A stretch of 64,000 bases of DNA, taken from Bin5 sp965204525 (GTDB lineage: Bacteria; Chloroflexota; Anaerolineae; Caldilineales; Caldilineaceae). The stretch spans positions 3,596,001 through 3,660,000 of the forward strand of contig OZ241994.1 of the NCBI GenBank assembly GCA_965204525.1, in the 5' to 3' direction. The notes below the pieces were generated by a model. That model had not been told where the DNA came from. It was given only the letters and a program-made list of their open reading frames with translations, and did not search any database. Positions 58,270 to 64,000 of the stretch are shown piece by piece. The translations under genes and the position numbers were made by a program. How positions within the stretch are numbered: the stretch's first letter is position 1; each line of letters starts with the position of its first letter.

Positions 58270-58404
58270 CTGCGTTCGGAGTGGTGGTTGTGTGACGCGG
58301 CGGTCGTGGCGCGCTGCGTAGGGGCAGTGTTTACCAATTCCGGCGAAAAGACAAACCGGAACTGCTTAGGAGTGAGGAGTGAGAGAACACCGCCTGCTTC
58401 TCGA

Positions 58405-58698
58405 TCAAACCGCCTGTGGCCGGTAGCGCTCGACTCTGATCTTGTCTTCGTTTCTGCGTGCCTGCGCCAGGTCATAGGCGGTTTGCCGCTGCAGCCAGAA
58501 TCCGGCGTTTGACCATCCGGCCTTTTCCAGGCGAATGGCCATTTCCGGTGAAATGGCTGCGTGGCCATTCAGCACGCGCGAAAGCGTATGCCGGGCTACA
58601 CCCAATACCTTTGCCGCTTCAGTCACGTTGAGGCCAAGCGGGTCCAGACAGTTTTCCTTAATGCTGAGGCCAGGATGCGGCGGATTCTTCATAGCCAT
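58405..58698 (-). CDS. higA: HigA-family antitoxin
   Basis: 97 residues, classical HigA: PPHPGLSIKENCLDPLGLNV, then helix-turn-helix TEAAKVLGVARHTLSRVLNG, HAAISPEMAIRLEKAGW and the LQRQTAYDLAQAR signature. It neutralises the HigB toxin encoded 15 bp upstream and represses the operon (family knowledge). Confidence 0.92.
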   Translation of the reverse strand: MAMKNPPHPGLSIKENCLDPLGLNVTEAAKVLGVARHTLSRVLNGHAAISPEMAIRLEKAGWSNAGFWLQRQTAYDLAQARRNEDKIRVERYRPQAV

Positions 58699-58713
58699 GA
58701 TTGTCAGCTCGTG

Positions 58714-58992
58714 TCAGTGGTAGTCAATCAAGTCGACATCGTAGGCGTCACCATCTTCGAAACGGAAGGCGATCCGCCAGTTGGCGGAAATTGAAATGCT
58801 CCAATACCCCCTCCGATTTCCTTTCAGGGGATGAAGCTGATAGCCTGGGAGATCGAGGTCTGATGGTTTGCTGGCGCTGTCAAGGTCGGCCAAAGCAAGC
58901 GCTATCCGATCCGCTTGGTCAGCACGCACTTTGCTAGAGTCCCCGCGTACATACAACTGCCGAAGCCCTCGGTGTCGAAACGTCTGAATCAT
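58714..58992 (-). CDS. higB: HigB-type (RelE superfamily) toxin
   Basis: 92 residues from MIQTFRHRGLRQLYVRGDSS; the frame opens nine codons earlier, but this start gives the standard HigB length. Core features are IALALADLDSASKPSDLDLP, GYQLHPLKGNRRGYWSISIS and NWRIAFRFEDGDAYDVDLID, all hallmarks of HigB/Killer proteins, which cleave mRNA in the ribosomal A site. Toxin-first order with higA is standard. Confidence 0.92.
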   Translation of the reverse strand: MIQTFRHRGLRQLYVRGDSSKVRADQADRIALALADLDSASKPSDLDLPGYQLHPLKGNRRGYWSISISANWRIAFRFEDGDAYDVDLIDYH

Positions 58993-59358
58993 ACGATAGT
59001 GTACCGCGTTCCGATACATTTGCCAACATCAATATGCCACGGGGAGCATCCCAGAATGGCAGCGTGTTTTCCGCAGTCCGGCGGGTCAGTTCTGCGCAAA
59101 TTTATGCCGCCATAAGGTGGCTAGTACTGTACTTGTGAAACGCCTGCCTTCTACATTACCGCCTATTCCTGGTACTTTTATTGGACGACAGATAAACTGC
59201 ATGTTTATTAACACACGCACGCCGTCCCGTGTTATGATTGCCCGAATCGGATCTGTGGGCGCTTCGCAACCTCTTTGGCAAGGTGCGCAGTTTCGCCCCG
59301 GCGCTGTATAAACTGATAGCATGAAAGCATCTTATGTAACCCGTACCAGGAGCGCCCC
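58993..59358. other. Intergenic stretch without a recognisable gene
   Basis: 366 bp between the divergent higB and MetE-like genes. It should contain both promoters. A TATAAA at about 59309 could serve as -10 for the MetE-like gene, but no good -35 is seen. No stem-loop or RNA gene recognised. Confidence 0.35.
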
Positions 59359-60372
59359 ATGACCGCACCCTCCATCAAAACAACCGTCGTCGGCAGCTAT
59401 CCTCTGCCGGCCTGGCTGGCCGCCTACCCGTCCGTCCCCAATCTGCGCGACGCCATTCTCGTCGTCCTCAAGACGCAGGAGCTGGCCGGGCTGGACGTAA
59501 TCTCCGACGGCGAGCTGACCCGCTTCGACGTCAACCATCCCGAGACGAACGGGATGATCGAATATTTCGTGCAGCCGATGTCCGGCATCTCCAGCCAGAT
59601 GGGCCGCAAGGATGTGGACGATTTTCGCGCCCAGCAGGGCATGGGCTTCCGCACGCAGCCGGCTGCCGTGGTCGAAGGACCGATCGGCGAAGGCGAACTG
59701 GACCTGCCTTCAAGCTGGCAGATGGTGAAGGAGTTGACCGCGAGTCCGCTCAAGTTCACCGTGACCGCGCCCTACATGCTGGCGAAGACATTGCTGGACC
59801 GCCACTACAGCGACCTGCCCAGCCTGACCATGGCCATCGCCGAGGTGCTGCGTCGTCAGGTCGAGGCGATCGACGCGCCCGTCCTCCAGGTGGACGAGGC
59901 CAATCTGACCGGCAACCCCGAGGATGCCGCTTGGGCGTACGAGCCGATCAACCATGTGCTGGACGGCGCCCGCGGCGAACGCGCGCTACACCTCTGCTTC
60001 GGCAACTACGGCGGCCAGAGCATCCAGAGTGGCTTCTGGGCCAGTCTGCTCGGCTTCCTCAACAACCTGCACGTGGACCATCTGGTGCTGGAGTTCGCCC
60101 GCCGCGGCTATGATGAGTTGGAGGTCTTCACCGACCTGCGTGAGGGTATCGCCTTGGGGATCGGCGTCGTCGACATCAAGGACAACGAAGTGGAAAGCCC
60201 GGACGTGATCGCAGGGCGCATTCAGTACGCGGTCGATCTGCTGGGCGAGGAGCGGGTCAAGTGGGTCCACCCCGACTGCGGTTTCTGGATGCTGCCGCGC
60301 TCGGTCGCCGACCGCAAGATGCAGACGCTTGTGGCAGGACGGGATCTCTTTCTGGGGACTGCATCGGGGTAG
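59359..60372 (+). CDS. MetE-like (cobalamin-independent methionine synthase C-domain) protein
   Basis: 337 residues, equivalent to the C-terminal catalytic half of MetE. Motifs: TTVVGSYPLPAWL at the start, ISDGELTR, VLQVDEANL, HLCFGNYGG (zinc-ligand region) and WVHPDCGFWMLPRSVA (zinc Cys). Short stand-alone members often catalyse methyl transfer or related C-S chemistry on unknown substrates, not necessarily methionine synthesis. It converges on the enolase-superfamily gene, with 9 bp between stops. Confidence 0.88.
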   Translation: MTAPSIKTTVVGSYPLPAWLAAYPSVPNLRDAILVVLKTQELAGLDVISDGELTRFDVNHPETNGMIEYFVQPMSGISSQMGRKDVDDFRAQQGMGFRTQPAAVVEGPIGEGELDLPSSWQMVKELTASPLKFTVTAPYMLAKTLLDRHYSDLPSLTMAIAEVLRRQVEAIDAPVLQVDEANLTGNPEDAAWAYEPINHVLDGARGERALHLCFGNYGGQSIQSGFWASLLGFLNNLHVDHLVLEFARRGYDELEVFTDLREGIALGIGVVDIKDNEVESPDVIAGRIQYAVDLLGEERVKWVHPDCGFWMLPRSVADRKMQTLVAGRDLFLGTASG

Positions 60373-60381
60373 GTCTTACTT

Positions 60382-61581
60382 CTAAACTAAATCAGTAACC
60401 CGGCAGTCGTCCCTTTCCAGCGCCTCCGGGCTCAATGCCACTCCGAGTCCTGGTCTCTGGGGCGGCTGCATCCGCCCATTCTCCACCATAAATGGGTGAT
60501 CGACCAGCTCCAGATAGAATCCCAGGGTAAACGCGCGTACGATCTCCTGCATCCACGTATTGGTGGCGTGGGCGGCCAGGTGAAGGGAGGCCGCCAGCGT
60601 TACCGGGCCGGTGCAGTCGTGGAAGATCACGCCCATGTTGTTGGTCTCGGCCATGTCGGCGATCTTGCGCGTTTCGGTGATGCCGCCTGCCCAGGTCACA
60701 TCTGTCATAACCACGTCACAGGCATCCGCCCGTATCATCTCCTCGACCGCGTAGCGATTCATGAGCAGTTCCGACGCACAGATGGGGGTGCGCGTCGAAC
60801 TGCGCAGCTTGGCCAGCGTGCGCGGGTTGTCGGGCTTCATCAGGTCCTCGAGCAGCACCGGCTTATAGGGCTCAAGGGCTTCCGCGATGCGGCGGGCGGG
60901 CTGGAGAGCCCAATAGCCGTGCCCCTCCAGGATAATATCCATCTCCAGACCCACAGCGTCGCGGACCTGCCGCCACGGCTGCAGACCTTCTTCGATCTCT
61001 GCGAACGAGATCGTCTGGCCGTGATTGGCGAGGGCGAAACGATCAAAGGGCCAGATCTTCATGGCGCGGATTCCCATATCGAGCAGCGAGCGGGCAAGTT
61101 CACCGGCATCGCCGCCGGGCTGCCAGGCCTCAAAGTCTCGATAGGCGCCGGTTGCAGAGACGTCCACTTGACGTGAGATATCCGGCGTCTTCTGCCCGTA
61201 CCCTGCGGAGGCGCACGTGTTGTAGACCGGCACGCCGTCCGGATTGCTCGTCCCGCCGAGAAGCTGCCAGATCGGTCGGCCCAACTCCTGGCCCAGAATA
61301 TCCCAGAGCGCCACATCCACCGCCGAGAGGCAGCGCATCTCCAGCCCCTTATTGCCGTAGATGTGGGAGTTCTCGTAGGCCCGGCGCCAGAAGGCCTCGA
61401 TCTGGCGCGGATCACTCTCCAGCAGCAGCGGCGTCAATACCTCTCCAATATAAGCCGTCACAGAGCGGGGCGTGTAGTAGGTCTCTCCCAGGCCGACGAT
61501 CCCGCTGTCCGTCGTCAGTTCAAGGAAGGTAATGCTGGAGAATGGAGCGAAGTTGATGGTTCGAACGCCGGTGATCTTCAC
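60382..61581 (-). CDS. Mandelate racemase/muconate lactonizing enzyme family protein
   Basis: 399 residues from a GTG (KITGVRTINF follows) with AGAGG upstream; the open frame extends 61 codons further but that part is not family-like. Enolase-superfamily capping domain (FLELTTDSGIVGLGETYYTP) is followed by the barrel: metal ligands in MDIILEGHGYW (replacing the usual D-x-N), VLLEDLMKPDN (E) and ICASELLMN (E), then DVTWAGGITETRKIADMAE and a HDCTGPV loop. It resembles sugar-acid dehydratases. Divergent from the PhyH gene. Confidence 0.9.
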   Translation of the reverse strand: MKITGVRTINFAPFSSITFLELTTDSGIVGLGETYYTPRSVTAYIGEVLTPLLLESDPRQIEAFWRRAYENSHIYGNKGLEMRCLSAVDVALWDILGQELGRPIWQLLGGTSNPDGVPVYNTCASAGYGQKTPDISRQVDVSATGAYRDFEAWQPGGDAGELARSLLDMGIRAMKIWPFDRFALANHGQTISFAEIEEGLQPWRQVRDAVGLEMDIILEGHGYWALQPARRIAEALEPYKPVLLEDLMKPDNPRTLAKLRSSTRTPICASELLMNRYAVEEMIRADACDVVMTDVTWAGGITETRKIADMAETNNMGVIFHDCTGPVTLAASLHLAAHATNTWMQEIVRAFTLGFYLELVDHPFMVENGRMQPPQRPGLGVALSPEALERDDCRVTDLV

Positions 61582-61693
61582 GATGGACCTCTGAAGGAAG
61601 ATAGTGGACGAACATTGGGCAAGCGCTTCAGGGAGAACTATACAGCAGTTGAGCAGGTTGTAAAAAGGGGCTGTGCGGACCGTGAAAAACGGT

Positions 61694-61721
61694 TTGACAA
61701 AGGCGTGCTTAGATATAATAA
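61694..61721 (+). promoter_or_regulatory. Promoter of the PhyH gene with flanking direct repeats
   Basis: TTGACA then TAATAA at a 16-bp spacing (TATAAT at 14 is an alternative). Near-identical words GACAAAGGCGTG (61696) and GACAAAGGCATG (61728) lie 32 bp apart, about three helical turns, around the -10: likely regulator half-sites. Confidence 0.5.
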
Positions 61722-61873
61722 TATGTGGACAAAGGCATGTTGTAGCGATGCATGAACGTTGCATCCTGCCAGTAACTGTGTTCCTGGGCGCAGGTGTAAG
61801 TGTCGCACCAGAAGTGGCGTGTGCGCTGGCGGAGCACGGTGATGATCTCCAGGAAGCCTCAACGAGTATCCCT

Positions 61874-62758
61874 ATGGCCTACACTGATATTCAGAAACCC
61901 GCGCTTTCGTACCGCTATGAATTCGGCCTCGATGAGTTGGAGGCTGCCCAGGCATGTGTCGACGCCCATGGGTTCGCAGTGGTCAAGCAGGTACTGACTG
62001 AGGATCTGGTTGCGGAGCTTCAGGAAGCGGTTCGCCAGGTTATTGACCCGGACGGGGTATTGGGCCCCGGCGAGAGCTTTACCCACACCTCCTTTGTCGA
62101 GCACGCACCCGCACTGTGGAAACTGCTCGACTATGAACCCTTTCTGCGGGTCCAGCGGCTCTTCTGCCAGGCCGACGAGTTGACCATCCACCGCACAGCC
62201 GCGATTCTACGCAACCCCGGCTCCTCTCCACTTTCGTGGCACTCCGACTGGCATGGATTCAGTCAAGGCCCCCCGCAAAACGCTGGCGATATACTGAACC
62301 GGGGCCACTGGCCCTCGGGCCGCTGGTTCTACCTCACAGGCTCCTATCCTGAACACGGCGGCCTCGCCGTGATCGAAGATTCCCACGTGGAAGATTGGGC
62401 GGGACCGGAAGGATTCGCGCTGACCCCGGACCGGCGCTCATTCTACCGGCAGGGGAGTGAGCCGAAGGCCTATGTCGGTTTCGACGTGCCGGGCATGGTG
62501 CCGCTGTTCACCGAACCAGGCGATCAGATCATCTTCGCCGCCCGCACCTACCACGCCGCTTTCCCCAACCAGACCGACCAGGTGCGGCTATCCTGCGGCC
62601 TCGGTCTCCGCCCGCGCAGCTACCGCATAGAGGCGCCGTGGCCGCTCCCTGAATCGGCGCAGGCGTTCATCAAGGCTCTGCCTCAACGTCATCAACACTT
62701 TGTAGAAAACTATGTCGGTATCGATACGGAATGGCGCGGTCAAGGAATGACCGCATGA
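61874..62758 (+). CDS. Phytanoyl-CoA dioxygenase (PhyH) family protein
   Basis: 294 residues from MAYTDIQKPALSYRYEFGLD; the longer in-frame opening has no ribosome-binding site and no family similarity. Fe(II)/2-oxoglutarate oxygenase: the HxD pair in SWHSDWHGF, the distal His in ARTYHAAFPN, and the 2OG-binding Arg in VRLSCGLGLRPRS. N-terminal family opening LEAAQACVDAHGFAVVKQVL. Hydroxylates an unknown small molecule. Divergent from the enolase-superfamily enzyme, so both may serve one pathway. Confidence 0.88.
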   Translation: MAYTDIQKPALSYRYEFGLDELEAAQACVDAHGFAVVKQVLTEDLVAELQEAVRQVIDPDGVLGPGESFTHTSFVEHAPALWKLLDYEPFLRVQRLFCQADELTIHRTAAILRNPGSSPLSWHSDWHGFSQGPPQNAGDILNRGHWPSGRWFYLTGSYPEHGGLAVIEDSHVEDWAGPEGFALTPDRRSFYRQGSEPKAYVGFDVPGMVPLFTEPGDQIIFAARTYHAAFPNQTDQVRLSCGLGLRPRSYRIEAPWPLPESAQAFIKALPQRHQHFVENYVGIDTEWRGQGMTA

Positions 62759-62869
62759 GTAAGGCATGACAGATTTCGGACAGCGACCTGCGTCGACTTA
62801 GGACCGTTGGCGCTCAGCCCTCAGATGTATTTGACGAGAGTACGTGTTGTTGCATGCGCTTCGATTGCC

Positions 62870-62891
62870 ATCAGATCACACTATCAGATCA
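62870..62891. repeat. Direct repeat ATCAGATCA before binding-protein gene
   Basis: Two copies (62870-62878, 62883-62891) 13 bp apart, directly before the AAAGGAGAAG ribosome-binding site of the last gene. Could be a small regulator site; may be chance. Confidence 0.5.
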
Positions 62892-62905
62892 AAGGAGAAG
62901 AGAGC

Positions 62906-64000
62906 ATGAAACGGAACAACCTGAGTCGGCGTGATTTTTTGAAGCTGTCTGCCGTCACCGGCACGGGAGCCCTTCTGGCTGCTTGCGCTGTGCCTGCCGC
63001 GCCGGCGGGAGAGGGCGGAGCAGCTGCGCCCGCGGCTGTAACGACAACGATTGATTTCTGGGATTTCCCGTACTACTCATCGGCTCTTGGCGAGCCCGGT
63101 TCCTGGCAGTGGGAGCGGGCGAATGCCTTTATGGATGAGAATCCAAGTATTGAGGTTCAGGTGCTTCCCCTGACGTGGGAGCAGGGCAGCAAGGTGACAA
63201 CGGCCCTCGCGGCTGGTTCGCCCCCGGACGTAGTCGGCGGCGGCTGGATCCAGCTTGCCCTTTCGGCCCTGGAGGTGGGACTGGCTTTGGACCTCACCGA
63301 TTCGTTGGAAGAGCAGTTGTCCAGCGATATGGTCGAGGGAATGCTTGAGCAGTGCTCAATTGAAGGCAGGGTGTACATGTTGCCGTACTGGCCGGTGTGC
63401 CAGTCCGGGGTTGTCTACCTTGATGGGGTCGAGGAAGCGGGCGCGATGGATACTGCCCCCCAGGCGCCATGCTACGGGTGGAACATCGACCAGTTTAATG
63501 GCTGGCTTGAGGCTGTGCGGGGTACACGACCGGACGGCAGCGAGCGCTACGGACTCGGCATTCCATCCGCCCATTCCACACCGGCTTTTCATTGGGTGAC
63601 ACTCCTCTATTTCCGCTGCTTCGGCGCCCACTTCTGGACCGATGAGACGGAATCGTGCGTCGACATGGCTTCGCCGGAGGCGATCAAATGCCTTGCATGG
63701 ATGCAAGAGCTGGCCGAAAACGATCTGATTCCCGATCCGGCAGGATACACTGGCGACGATAACAACGCCCTCATCGACCAGGGCAACGTCCTCATGCAGG
63801 TTGGCAACGTGGTACCAGGGGGAGCACGCCGGGAGGGGATGGAACTGGATGAGGAGACCCTGGTCGTCACTGATACCGAGAACGAACGCAGCTGGCGCTT
63901 CATCCAGTATCCACACGATGACCCACACCCCGCCATTGCCTGGGGCGGCGCAAACTACTCTGGTTTGGTGCCCTTCAAGCCCGAGGACCCTGCTGACACG
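62906..64000 (+). CDS. Extracellular sugar-binding lipoprotein (Tat-type), partial
   Basis: 365 residues are visible before the window end. Start after AAAGGAGAAGAGAGC. Signal MKRNNLSRRDFLKLSAVTGT with twin arginines and a lipobox ending AAC. Family 1 binding-protein features: WQWERANAFMDENPSIEVQV, TALAAGSPPDVVGGGWIQLA, and VDMASPEAIKCLAWMQELAE. Permease genes should follow beyond the edge, as in the four complete sets. Confidence 0.92.
   Translation, partial: MKRNNLSRRDFLKLSAVTGTGALLAACAVPAAPAGEGGAAAPAAVTTTIDFWDFPYYSSALGEPGSWQWERANAFMDENPSIEVQVLPLTWEQGSKVTTALAAGSPPDVVGGGWIQLALSALEVGLALDLTDSLEEQLSSDMVEGMLEQCSIEGRVYMLPYWPVCQSGVVYLDGVEEAGAMDTAPQAPCYGWNIDQFNGWLEAVRGTRPDGSERYGLGIPSAHSTPAFHWVTLLYFRCFGAHFWTDETESCVDMASPEAIKCLAWMQELAENDLIPDPAGYTGDDNNALIDQGNVLMQVGNVVPGGARREGMELDEETLVVTDTENERSWRFIQYPHDDPHPAIAWGGANYSGLVPFKPEDPADT

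Overview
The window reads as a chromosomal segment of a Chloroflexota bacterium, most likely Caldilineales/Caldilineaceae-like. This is inferred from the Cys-anchored, often twin-arginine sugar-binding lipoproteins (LAACQP-type lipoboxes), the density of carbohydrate ABC transporters, and the surrounding CocE, PhyH, mandelate-racemase-like and MetE-like genes. No rRNA or tRNA gene was found, so the placement is not proven. Left flank (1-10.3 kb), nearly all minus strand: an SDR oxidoreductase (partial), an NAD-dependent epimerase, a homocitrate-synthase-like DRE-TIM enzyme, a ceramidase-like protein, a CocE/NonD hydrolase and a sugar ABC transporter (binding protein plus two permeases), with an IclR regulator upstream. 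Together they look like an uptake-and-catabolism locus. Middle (about 10.8-39.6 kb): a visibly more AT-rich accessory island. It holds a RelE/XRE toxin-antitoxin pair, a five-gene operon around a nuclease-methyltransferase fusion and a half-size specificity subunit, an intact IS1595-family transposase and three broken ones, a 1549-residue type ISP-like restriction-modification enzyme, secreted nuclease-like proteins with Thr/Pro stalks, SH3b and excalibur domains, a Panacea/RelE-like toxin-antitoxin pair, a family of tiny AT-hook-like proteins and many small membrane proteins. Near its right end is a divergent regulator/peptide module: an XRE-MmyB-like regulator, a perfect 20-bp palindrome, a 363-residue precursor with a CxxC domain, an internal twin-arginine segment and a 12-cysteine halocin-C8-like C terminus, and a two-helix membrane protein that could give immunity. 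The island is bracketed by 35-bp direct repeats (34/35 identical) lying in decayed excalibur-domain gene ends. Two stretches carry RNA-like structure: 21656-21910, and the leader of the thermonuclease-like gene at 27928-28097. Right flank (40.8-64 kb) is again carbohydrate metabolism: three more ABC importer sets, a GH32/43-like glycosidase, three consecutive Gfo/Idh/MocA dehydrogenases, an HpcH/HpaI aldolase, a HigBA pair, a MetE-like protein, an enolase-superfamily enzyme divergent from a PhyH dioxygenase, and a further binding protein cut by the window end. In all four complete ABC loci the binding-protein gene is followed by a perfect 11-16 bp stem-loop of unrelated sequence before the next gene, which suggests mRNA-level tuning of binding protein versus permease.
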